64,000 nucleotides of DNA from contig JAEUQK010000029.1 of the NCBI GenBank assembly GCA_016789265.1, positions 186,001 to 250,000 of the forward strand, written 5' to 3'. Shown piece after piece: positions 43,232 through 50,659 of this stretch (position 1 is the stretch's first letter; the number at the start of each line of letters is the position of its first letter). Source of the DNA: Blastocatellia bacterium. GTDB taxonomy: Bacteria > Acidobacteriota > Blastocatellia > Pyrinomonadales > Pyrinomonadaceae. Under the pieces are notes generated by a model that was not told where the DNA came from, made no database searches, and saw only the letters and a list, made by a program, of their open reading frames with translations. Both the position numbers and the translations under genes were made by a program.

Positions 43232-44306
43232 GATCAAACTGGTAATTATTTTCGCAGCCTTTGTTTTCGGCGGGCTCGCTGTTTCCTTTTCAAGTCAGCG
43301 TGCTCAGACTCGCACAACGCAGGTCGAGACCGCCGGCCAGCGCTTCAAGAATATCAAGGTCCTTAACGACATGCCGGCCGACCAACTCGGCAAAGTGATG
43401 AATATCTTTTCAGCATCGCTTGGCGTCAACTGCGATTTCTGCCATTACGGCGAAGATTTTGAAAAAGACGGCAAGAAGGAAAAAGAGACGGCAAGGGACA
43501 TGATCAAGATGACCATGTCGCTGAACAAAGATCATTTCCGCGGCCGTCCAGAAGTGAGCTGCAATACTTGTCATCATGGACTCGACCATCCGCAAGCCCA
43601 GGTCAACCTATCACCCGAACCTATTGCCGAACGTCCAAAACAGCCGGAAACAAAGCCTACCGTTGACCAGATAATAGACAAATACATTGCTGCCCTTGGC
43701 GGCGCTCAGAAATTGGCGAAGATAACATCTCGCGAGATAAAGTCTGTTCGCGTCGAACCCGACGGCAGGACAACTGAGCCCGAGAATAAATGGTTCAAGG
43801 AAGGTAAGTATTTTTCGGAAACGATGTACGGCACTACGGCAGTGACCGAGGGTTTTGACGGAACGAAAGGCTGGAAGGCAGGAAATAAAGCAGCGATCTA
43901 CATGAAGCCGGACGAGGCCGAGCAGGTTCGCCGCGAAGGCGAACTTTCGGCACCCGAAAAGATCAAGCAGATATACCCGAAAATGGAATATCGTGCCCTC
44001 GACCGTATCGACGGACATGAGGTTTACGTTGTCTTTGCAACGGCAGCAAGCGGTACCCGCGAGCGTCTGTTCTTTGACGTCGCCACCGGCTTTCTTGTTC
44101 GACGCTCGACCGCCACGCCGACCATGTTCGGAAATTACACTTATCAGGTGGACTATCTCGATTACAAATTATTCGGCGGTGTGAAACTCCCGGCGACGGT
44201 GAAATACTCGATGCCGAACATCCGTTGGACGTCGAAAGTAGTTTCCCTGAAAAACAATCCGCAGATCGACGACAAGCGTTTCGAATCGATCGCTGCCGGA
44301 CACTGA
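43221..44306 (+). CDS. Dihaem c-type cytochrome with an outer-membrane-lipoprotein-like C-terminal domain
   Basis: A 361-residue exported protein (signal peptide about 1-27). The N-terminal domain (about 40-125) has two CxxCH haem sites at 71-75 and 114-118 and the surrounding FKNIKVLNDMPADQLGKVMNIF pattern of photosynthetic-reaction-centre-type cytochromes, which are widespread in Acidobacteria outside phototrophs. The last 200 residues (about 150-361) resemble LolA/LolB-like or DUF-type lipoprotein-carrier beta structures. Its gene overlaps the transporter gene and precedes the nitrilase gene. A redox partner role for the flavin/iron-sulfur dehydrogenase nearby is conceivable but unsupported. 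Confidence 0.8.
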   Translation: MKHKIKLVIIFAAFVFGGLAVSFSSQRAQTRTTQVETAGQRFKNIKVLNDMPADQLGKVMNIFSASLGVNCDFCHYGEDFEKDGKKEKETARDMIKMTMSLNKDHFRGRPEVSCNTCHHGLDHPQAQVNLSPEPIAERPKQPETKPTVDQIIDKYIAALGGAQKLAKITSREIKSVRVEPDGRTTEPENKWFKEGKYFSETMYGTTAVTEGFDGTKGWKAGNKAAIYMKPDEAEQVRREGELSAPEKIKQIYPKMEYRALDRIDGHEVYVVFATAASGTRERLFFDVATGFLVRRSTATPTMFGNYTYQVDYLDYKLFGGVKLPATVKYSMPNIRWTSKVVSLKNNPQIDDKRFESIAAGH

Positions 44307-44323
44307 GTAGAGAGAAAACCGAT

Positions 44324-45193
44324 ATGCCGAGAACGATCAAATGCGGATTGATACAAGCGCACAACGTCGCACCTGCGGACGCCCCGATCGAAGAGATAAA
44401 AAAGGCGAATATCGATAATCAGATGAAGTTCGTCGAAGATGCTGCCAAACAGGGCGTGCAGATGCTCTGTTTCCAGGAGATCTTCACGACGCCGTACTTC
44501 TGTGCCGAGCAGACGACGCGCTGGTACGAGGCCGTCGAAAAAGTGCCGGACGGGCCGGCCGTAAAACTGATGCAAGACGTCGCGAAACAGTTCGGTATGG
44601 TAATCATTGTACCGATCTATGAAGAAGAGATCTCTGGCATCTACTACAACACCGCCGCCGTGATCGACGCCGACGGCAAGTATCTCGGCAAATATCGCAA
44701 AACGCACATCCCGCATGTTGCCCCCGGTTTTTGGGAGAAATTCTATTTCCGTCCGGGTAATCTTGGGTACCCATGTTTCGATACTGCGTTTGCCCGCATC
44801 GGTGTCTATATTTGCTACGATCGTCATTTTCCCGAAGGAGCAAGATGTCTCGGCCTTAACGGAGCCGAGATCATCTTCAATCCTTCGGCGACGGTTGCCG
44901 GTTTGAGCGAATATCTATGGAAGCTCGAACAGCCGGCGCATGCCGTAGCAAACGGATACTTCGTCGGTGCTATCAACCGTGTCGGCACCGAGGCGCCGTG
45001 GAATATCGGCGAATTTTACGGCCAAAGCTACTTCTGCGATCCGCGCGGGCAGATGCTTGCGGTCGGTACACGCGATCAGGATGAGTTGATCGTAGCCGAT
45101 CTTGATATGGACAAGATCCGCGAAGTTCGAAACACATGGCAGTTCTTCCGCGATCGCCGTCCCGACCTTTACGGTCCGATCGTGGCTGACTGA
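44324..45193 (+). CDS. N-carbamoyl-beta-alanine amidohydrolase, nitrilase family
   Basis: Hydrolyses N-carbamoyl-beta-alanine (or the methyl form) to beta-alanine, CO2 and ammonia, the third step of reductive pyrimidine breakdown. The 289-residue protein has the nitrilase-superfamily triad E52 (LCFQEIF), K126 (YRKTHIP) and C164 (YICYDRHFPEGAR). The GLIQAHN opening and the APGFWEKFYFRPGN region match beta-ureidopropionase-type proteins. The ATG at 44324 is preferred over an upstream start that would overlap the cytochrome gene. Substrate assignment rests on these motifs and on hydA, preT and preA in the window. Confidence 0.85.
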   Translation: MPRTIKCGLIQAHNVAPADAPIEEIKKANIDNQMKFVEDAAKQGVQMLCFQEIFTTPYFCAEQTTRWYEAVEKVPDGPAVKLMQDVAKQFGMVIIVPIYEEEISGIYYNTAAVIDADGKYLGKYRKTHIPHVAPGFWEKFYFRPGNLGYPCFDTAFARIGVYICYDRHFPEGARCLGLNGAEIIFNPSATVAGLSEYLWKLEQPAHAVANGYFVGAINRVGTEAPWNIGEFYGQSYFCDPRGQMLAVGTRDQDELIVADLDMDKIREVRNTWQFFRDRRPDLYGPIVAD

Positions 45194-45212
45194 TCAGAAA
45201 GACCCTCTGATA

Positions 45213-45992
45213 ATGCGAATAGTTCTTACCATTCTTTTCATGTTTGTTCCCGTGCTCGTTGCTGCTGGGCAATCTCCCATCGAAGTCGAGCGGGGACTCT
45301 TGAGGCATCTCAAAGACGTTTCGAAATACGGAACCTACGCGGGGTCCTATGATGATAAAAAGTCAGCGGCGGCAAACAGGCAGGTGCGAAACGAGTTGAT
45401 CCGCAATGGCAATCGCCCCGCGATCCTAAAGTACGCGTTTCCCAAACTGAAAGAGGAGATGTTCATCACTACATCGAATGATGGAAAACTCCGCATATAT
45501 TCCTGGGACATGGAAACCGGCGGAACGATGCACGATTATGCCAGCGTTTTTCAGTATCAGGGAAAAAGCGGAAAGGTATATACATGGTCCGAAACCGGTG
45601 ACGAAGAATCCGCTGGCCCATTCTATACACAGATCTTTCAAGTGCCGACCAAAACCAACACGATCTATCTGATCAACTCCACATTCATTGCTTCATCGTC
45701 GCTTTCGGGCCAGTCGCTCGATGCCGTTCGAATTCTCGGTGAAAAACTTGACCGTAAGGCGAGACTAATTCGAACATCAAGCGGCCTGACTCACACGGTC
45801 GGATTTGCATACGACTTCTTCTCCGTGGTCGACCGTCCCGAACGCCCGATCAAGTTGTTTTTCTTTGATGAAGCGAAGCGGGAATTTCGTTTTCCGGTCG
45901 TCATCGAAGACGACGACGTGCCGCAGGGCCGAGTGACAGACAAGTATATTCATTACCGTTTCAACGGCACGCATTTCGTAAAAGTAAAATAG
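45213..45992 (+). CDS. Secreted protein of unknown function
   Basis: The 259-residue protein has a signal peptide (MRIVLTILFMFVPVLVAAGQ); the ATG at 45213 is chosen for it. The mature part has an RGLLRHLKDVSKYGTY helix, a beta-rich core with YSWDMETGGTMHDY and SGKVYTWSE strands, and a final PVVIEDDDVPQGRV-type segment ending HFVKVK. No family is recognised. Strands with repeated W and Y suggest an immunoglobulin- or propeller-like fold, and no catalytic motif is visible. It lies between the amidohydrolase and the RidA protein, one base before the latter, so it is part of the operon but of unknown function. Confidence 0.7.
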   Translation: MRIVLTILFMFVPVLVAAGQSPIEVERGLLRHLKDVSKYGTYAGSYDDKKSAAANRQVRNELIRNGNRPAILKYAFPKLKEEMFITTSNDGKLRIYSWDMETGGTMHDYASVFQYQGKSGKVYTWSETGDEESAGPFYTQIFQVPTKTNTIYLINSTFIASSSLSGQSLDAVRILGEKLDRKARLIRTSSGLTHTVGFAYDFFSVVDRPERPIKLFFFDEAKREFRFPVVIEDDDVPQGRVTDKYIHYRFNGTHFVKVK

Positions 45993-46379
45993 ATGCAGCA
46001 TCGCGAAAGATACAATTCGGGGGCAAAATGGGAATCGATCGTGGGTTACTCCCGTGCGGTCCGCGTCGGCGACCGGATCTACATAACGGGTACGACCGCT
46101 ACCGACGAAGACAGCAACATAGTCGGTGTAGGCGATGCATACGCCCAAACCGTTCAGTGTATTCTTAATATCGAACGGGCTTTGAAACACTTCGACGCAT
46201 CGCTTGAAAACGTCGTCCGCACGCGGATGTTCGTGACCGATATTTGCCGTTGGGAAGAGTTTGGCCGTGCTCACGGTGAATTTTTTCGTGACATCATGCC
46301 CGCGACGACAATGGTAGAGGTCTCTAAATTGATCGACCATGAAATGCTGATCGAGATAGAAGCCGACGCAGAGTTTTAA
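45993..46379 (+). CDS. RidA-family (YjgF) protein
   Basis: A 128-residue protein of the RidA/YER057c/UK114 superfamily: YITGTTATDEDSNIVGVGDAYAQTVQCILNI, VVRTRMFVTDI, then PATTMVEVSKLID..MLIEIEADA. Family members deaminate reactive enamines or imines such as 2-aminoacrylate; RutC does this in another pyrimidine pathway. The position equivalent to the catalytic arginine (R at about 72 in VRTRMFV) is present. Here it may protect the PLP or flavin enzymes or clean up an intermediate of pyrimidine breakdown. It starts on the base after the previous stop. Confidence 0.85.
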   Translation: MQHRERYNSGAKWESIVGYSRAVRVGDRIYITGTTATDEDSNIVGVGDAYAQTVQCILNIERALKHFDASLENVVRTRMFVTDICRWEEFGRAHGEFFRDIMPATTMVEVSKLIDHEMLIEIEADAEF

Positions 46380-46385
46380 CTAGTA

Positions 46386-47774
46386 ATGCCTGAGATCTCA
46401 GTCGAACAGATAGAACAGAACTTTGCAGAGATCAATCCTGCAATGACCATGGCCGAGGCGCTTGCCGAGGCTAATCGTTGCCTCTATTGTTACGACGCCC
46501 CCTGTACCCGGGCCTGCCCGACTCATATCGACGTCCCCGCGTTCATAAAGAAGATCGCGAGCGGAAACCTGACCGGTTCGGCACGCGTAATTTTCGATGC
46601 CAACCCCATCGGAGCGACCTGTTCGCGAGTTTGCCCCGTCGAGGTGCTTTGCGAAGGAGCATGTGTCGAAAAAACGCTCGTGAACAAACCGATCGAGATC
46701 GGCCGCCTGCAGCGTTACGCAACCGATCATGTTCTCCATTCTGACCAAGCACTCTTCCAAAAACCGGAACCGAACGGCCATTCCATAGGTATCATCGGCT
46801 CTGGCCCGGCCGGTCTGTCCTGTGCTTCGTATCTATCGCGTTTGGGCTACGAGGTTTCTGTTTACGAGCGAAAGCCGCTTGCCGGCGGACTCGATACCTA
46901 CGGCATGGCTGAATACAAGATGCGGCAATCGGTTTCACATTCAGAAGTGGATCACATCGCGCGGTTCGGTGTGAAGTTCATTTTGAATACGGAGATCGTC
47001 GGCAAAAACTCGGTTGAAACCGAGGAACTTGGAAACGTCAATCGTGTGAGCATTGGATCGCTTCGGGAATGGCACTCCGCTATTTTTCTGGCGACGGGAC
47101 TTGGAACGACCAATCGGCTGAGTATCCCGGGCGAAAATCTTGTGGGTGTCGTTGACGCACTTTCGTTCATCGAACACGTCAAGACCCGCGATTGGGAAGG
47201 AATTCCGCTGGGAAGGAACATTGCGGTCATCGGTGCCGGCAATACGGCGATCGATGCAGTAACACAGGCAAAACGGCTCGGCGCCGAACGCGTGATGCTC
47301 ATCTATCGGCGAAACGAGTCCGAGGCACCCGCTTACGAATACGAAAAGGAACTGGCCAAGAAGGACGGTATAGAGTTTCTATGGCAGACCGTGCCGGTCG
47401 AGATCATCGGCGATGGTAATGTCTCTGGCATTCGATGTAAGGTCGCTGATGGGTCAATGCGAGAGATAGCTTGTGATCAGGTAATTAAAGCGATCGGCCA
47501 ATCAAAGATGCATTCGTTCTTTGCCGAGGTGACCGGCGTTGACGTCGATGAAAAAGGCCACGTGATCGTCAATGATCAGATGCAGACCTCTGATCCGCAG
47601 ATCTTCGCAGGCGGTGATTGTGTGAACGGCGGCGGTGAGGCCGTCGAAGCCGCCCAAATGGGTAAGCTCGCGGCGATGGGGATTCACGAGACGTTGGCAG
47701 GAGAAACGATCGAGTTTGCCGGAGCGCTTCTCAGAGACCCGCCAAAAGCACCGGTCGACACGATACCACATTGA
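46386..47774 (+). CDS. preT: Dihydropyrimidine dehydrogenase, PreT subunit
   Basis: The NAD(P)-side electron-transfer subunit of dihydropyrimidine dehydrogenase, which reduces uracil and thymine. The 462-residue protein has two N-terminal four-cysteine iron-sulfur sites: C32, C35, C40, C44 (CLYCYDAPCTRAC) and C79, C83, C89, C93 (CSRVCPVEVLCEGAC). An FAD-binding GSGPAG (138-143), a second nucleotide site GAGNTAID (283-290) and the final GGDCVNGGGEAVEAAQMGK follow. This matches the glutamate-synthase-beta-like family. It partners with PreA downstream, with a small cupin gene between them. Starts at ATG 46386. Confidence 0.93.
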   Translation: MPEISVEQIEQNFAEINPAMTMAEALAEANRCLYCYDAPCTRACPTHIDVPAFIKKIASGNLTGSARVIFDANPIGATCSRVCPVEVLCEGACVEKTLVNKPIEIGRLQRYATDHVLHSDQALFQKPEPNGHSIGIIGSGPAGLSCASYLSRLGYEVSVYERKPLAGGLDTYGMAEYKMRQSVSHSEVDHIARFGVKFILNTEIVGKNSVETEELGNVNRVSIGSLREWHSAIFLATGLGTTNRLSIPGENLVGVVDALSFIEHVKTRDWEGIPLGRNIAVIGAGNTAIDAVTQAKRLGAERVMLIYRRNESEAPAYEYEKELAKKDGIEFLWQTVPVEIIGDGNVSGIRCKVADGSMREIACDQVIKAIGQSKMHSFFAEVTGVDVDEKGHVIVNDQMQTSDPQIFAGGDCVNGGGEAVEAAQMGKLAAMGIHETLAGETIEFAGALLRDPPKAPVDTIPH

Positions 47775-47779
47775 GATCG

Positions 47780-48133
47780 ATGATCAACGCTTCCGAAACC
47801 ACCTGGCCGAAAGAACTCGACGCCATGATCGCCGCGCCTGAACACCACACTCTTTTGATGGAAAATGACCGAGTCCGTGTTCTTGATTCAATAGTAAGGC
47901 CGGGCGAATCAACGCCCGTTCATACTCACGAATGGTCAGGCGTATTATACATATTGGGTATCAGTGATTTCGTCCGATACGATAGCAAAGGTGAGATCCT
48001 GTTCGATTCGCGTGAGTCGGCTGAGAAAACGACGCCGGGACAGGCCATTTGGTCCGGACCGCTCGAGCCGCATTACGTTACAAACGTCGGTGAAGGTGAA
48101 ATTCGGGTTATCAGCATCGAGCTGAAAGGCTGA
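47780..48133 (+). CDS. Small cupin-domain protein
   Basis: The ATG at 47780 gives 117 residues; a TTG at 47771 overlapping the PreT stop is a weaker alternative. The single cupin barrel has the metal-type motif PGESTPVHTHEWSGVLYILG (about 41-60) with two histidines and an aromatic run, and ends with an aliphatic strand (EIRVISIELKG). Cupins include dioxygenases, epimerases and binding proteins; this one cannot be assigned a substrate. Located between preT and preA, it may act on a pathway intermediate or be a sensor; that is inference. Confidence 0.75.
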   Translation: MINASETTWPKELDAMIAAPEHHTLLMENDRVRVLDSIVRPGESTPVHTHEWSGVLYILGISDFVRYDSKGEILFDSRESAEKTTPGQAIWSGPLEPHYVTNVGEGEIRVISIELKG

Positions 48134-48146
48134 TCGTTAATACATT

Positions 48147-49394
48147 ATGGCCGATCTAAGCATTACCTTCGCAGGGATCAAGTCTCCAAATCCGTTTTGG
48201 CTCGCGAGTGCTCCGCCGACGAATATGGGTTCGATGGTCGAGCGTGCGTTTGACGCGGGATGGGGCGGAGCGGTCTGGAAGACGCTTGGCGAACCCATCA
48301 CAAATGTCTCGTCGAGGCTTGCTTCGATCGACTATGGCGCGATGCGGATGATCGGACTCAACAACATCGAGTTGATAACCGATCGCTCACTCGAGGTCAA
48401 TCTAAAAGAGGTCGCCGAGTGTAAGAAAAAATATCCGAATAACGCGGTGATCGTTTCGCTGATGGTCGAGTCTAAAAAAGAAGCTTGGCAAGAGATCGTT
48501 AAACGAGCGCAAGATACAGGCTGCGATGGATTTGAGCTGAATTTCGGCTGCCCGCATGGTATGAGCGAACGCGGAATGGGCGCGGCGATGGGCCAAGTGC
48601 CCGAGTACACGTGCATGGTGACAGAATGGGTCAAGGAAGTGAGCCGCATACCGGTGATCGTAAAACTCACGCCGAATGTCACCAATATCGTGCCGCCCGC
48701 GAGAGCCGCAATGAATGGCGGGGCGGATGCCGTTTCGCTTATTAACACGATCAATTCGGTGATGGGCGTCGATATCGACACGCTTGTTCCGTATCCGAAT
48801 GTCAACGGAATGGCTGCTCACGGCGGCTACTGCGGCCCGGCGGTGAAACCTATCGCGCTAAACATGGTCAGCGAACTCGCCCGCGACGCAGAGTTCAATA
48901 TTCCGATCAGCGGCATTGGCGGCATTTCGACGTGGCGCGACGCTGTGGAGTTCATGCTGCTCGGCGCCGGTTCCGTCCAGGTTTGTACTGCCGTGATGCA
49001 TTACGGCTACCGAATAGTCGAGGACATGATCGACGGGCTTAACACATACCTCGACTCAAAAGGTTACGCGTCGGTCAATGACGTCGTCGGCAAATCGGTG
49101 AACCGCGTGACCGACTGGGGAAATCTCGATCTGAATTACATCGTCAAAGCCCACGTCAACGAAGAACACTGTGTCCGCTGCAACCTCTGCTACGTCGCCT
49201 GCGAAGACGGCGCTCACCAGTCGTTCGAATTCGTTGAGTCAAACGGCCATCGTTATCCGCGTGTGATCGAGGAAGAGTGCGTGGGCTGTAACCTCTGTGC
49301 TCTGGTGTGTCCGTCGCCCGGTGCGATCACCATGGAACGCCGCGACGACGGCTCAAATCCGCAGACCTGGCGCGAACGAACGGCAGGGAATTGA
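48147..49394 (+). CDS. preA: Dihydropyrimidine dehydrogenase, PreA subunit
   Basis: The FMN-containing catalytic subunit that reduces uracil and thymine to dihydropyrimidines with electrons from PreT. The 415-residue protein has a dihydroorotate-dehydrogenase-like barrel (PNPFWLASAPPTNMG; LNFGCPHGMSERGMG; KLTPNVTNI; SGIGGI.TW) and a C-terminal two-cluster ferredoxin part with C342, C345, C348, C352 and C378, C381, C384, C388. In the active-site loop (GMGAAMGQ) methionine replaces the acid cysteine of mammalian dihydropyrimidine dehydrogenase; bacterial PreA often lacks that cysteine. A strong bidirectional terminator follows. Confidence 0.93.
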   Translation: MADLSITFAGIKSPNPFWLASAPPTNMGSMVERAFDAGWGGAVWKTLGEPITNVSSRLASIDYGAMRMIGLNNIELITDRSLEVNLKEVAECKKKYPNNAVIVSLMVESKKEAWQEIVKRAQDTGCDGFELNFGCPHGMSERGMGAAMGQVPEYTCMVTEWVKEVSRIPVIVKLTPNVTNIVPPARAAMNGGADAVSLINTINSVMGVDIDTLVPYPNVNGMAAHGGYCGPAVKPIALNMVSELARDAEFNIPISGIGGISTWRDAVEFMLLGAGSVQVCTAVMHYGYRIVEDMIDGLNTYLDSKGYASVNDVVGKSVNRVTDWGNLDLNYIVKAHVNEEHCVRCNLCYVACEDGAHQSFEFVESNGHRYPRVIEEECVGCNLCALVCPSPGAITMERRDDGSNPQTWRERTAGN

Positions 49395-49428
49395 TCTGCA
49401 ATGATCGGTTCATGCCGCTAAGCGGCAA

Positions 49429-49473
49429 AAAAAGAAAATAGCCAGAGGTTTCACCACTGGCTATTTTCTTTTT
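49429..49473. terminator. Strong bidirectional intrinsic terminator
   Basis: A perfect 17-bp stem (49429-49445 with 49457-49473) closes an 11-base loop. The stem has A-rich and T-rich outer ends, so it terminates in both directions. Outer GCGGC/GCCGC segments surround it. It ends the long plus-strand run after preA and the minus-strand run from the other side. Confidence 0.92.
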
Positions 49474-49511
49474 GCGGCTTTGCCGCCCGGATACCCACTC
49501 GAATTGACGAA

Positions 49512-50603
49512 TCATGGAGCAAGGCCGAGCTTCTTAAGAGCGTCTTTGGCTCCCTGATGATTTGGGTTCATCTTCAGTGCCGTACGGTAGTCGGTTATCG
49601 CCTTGTCTTTGTTGCCCTGGCGTTCAAACGTCATACCGCGGAAGTAATAGTCGTCGGGATTCGTGGAATTACGGTTTATGGCGTGGTTAAAATTATTGAG
49701 CGCCGTATAGAGCTTAGACCCCTGCATCCGCGGGTTTTGTTCGTAGATCAAGAACGCGGAAATGCCCCGCATTCGGTACGCCTCGATGTATTCGGGATCA
49801 TAGTCGAGCACCTGATTAAAGGTCCTGATCGCTTCCTCGTATTTTTTCTCGCTCATTAAGATCTGTCCGCGGTCGATCAGTTGTTTGATCAGCGCCGGGC
49901 TTGGTTTTGCCGCGGGCGAGAGAGAGCCTTGACTGCTATTGGTCGAGATCTTGGACATGCCGTTGTCGACGGCGTTGTCGAAAACCTGGACGAAATAGCC
50001 CCGCGTCATCGGCTGGTCAGGATAGACTGCTTTAAGCGTCGAAGGCCCGAAGATACACTTCAGCGAATTGATCACTTCGCCCGACGTCATGACGTCGCCG
50101 ACCGCCTTTGGGTCGGGGCAGTTGGTAGGGAAGATCTCATCAAACCGTTTGCTCAGCATTCCGGTCCCGGATGCGATCTGACGCAATTGCACGATCGCGC
50201 TCTGCCTGATCGTGCGATAGGCCGCAGGCGTCAGGTTTTGGTTCGGCATCAGTTTCTTGCCCTCGGTCAATCCGCCGACGCCGTATTTCTCGATCAATAC
50301 CTGCAGATCCTTGTACCAAAAATCGGTCGGCTTTACATCCGTCACCTGCGACACCGATGTCAGGGTTTCAGCGGTAGCCCATGTGTAAACGGGCGGCTTC
50401 ATTGCGGGCGTGCCGCTCGGAGATGGTGCAGCCTTTGGCTGATAAACCGGCTTCGTGGTGCTTGGCCGATACACCGGCGTCGGCGTAGGCGAAGGACGCG
50501 TCGTCGGCTGCATACCGAAACCGTCAGTGGAAAACGCTGCGGTGAATAGTACGCTCGTCAATACAGTGGCGACGAAGATCGCACGGCAGTTGGTCTTATG
50601 CAT
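49512..50603 (-). CDS. Secreted SLH-like and TPR protein
   Basis: The ATG at 50603 is preferred; a TTG two codons earlier is possible. A signal peptide precedes a P/S/T-rich stretch (PTPTPVYRPS...). A region at about 85-125 (DVKPTDFWYKDLQVLIEKYGVGGLT) has the pattern of an S-layer homology motif. TPR repeats near the end (KKYEEAIRTFNQVLDYDPEYIEAYRMRG and KDKAITDYRTALKMNPNHQG) make up the rest of the 363 residues. It probably sits at the cell envelope, with the SLH part binding envelope polymer and the TPRs other proteins. Convergent with preA. The specific role is unknown. Confidence 0.72.
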   Translation of the reverse strand: MHKTNCRAIFVATVLTSVLFTAAFSTDGFGMQPTTRPSPTPTPVYRPSTTKPVYQPKAAPSPSGTPAMKPPVYTWATAETLTSVSQVTDVKPTDFWYKDLQVLIEKYGVGGLTEGKKLMPNQNLTPAAYRTIRQSAIVQLRQIASGTGMLSKRFDEIFPTNCPDPKAVGDVMTSGEVINSLKCIFGPSTLKAVYPDQPMTRGYFVQVFDNAVDNGMSKISTNSSQGSLSPAAKPSPALIKQLIDRGQILMSEKKYEEAIRTFNQVLDYDPEYIEAYRMRGISAFLIYEQNPRMQGSKLYTALNNFNHAINRNSTNPDDYYFRGMTFERQGNKDKAITDYRTALKMNPNHQGAKDALKKLGLAP

Positions 50604-50659
50604 AAACAAGAAATTGAACGAGATGGATTGCCGGCGAATCGCGGCACAGTAGGTTCATT

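Noticed and set aside
48560-48620. Missing catalytic cysteine in PreA as a sign of inactivity
   Set aside because: E. coli PreA, as I recall it, also lacks the mammalian cysteine at this loop, so the methionine is not evidence of loss.
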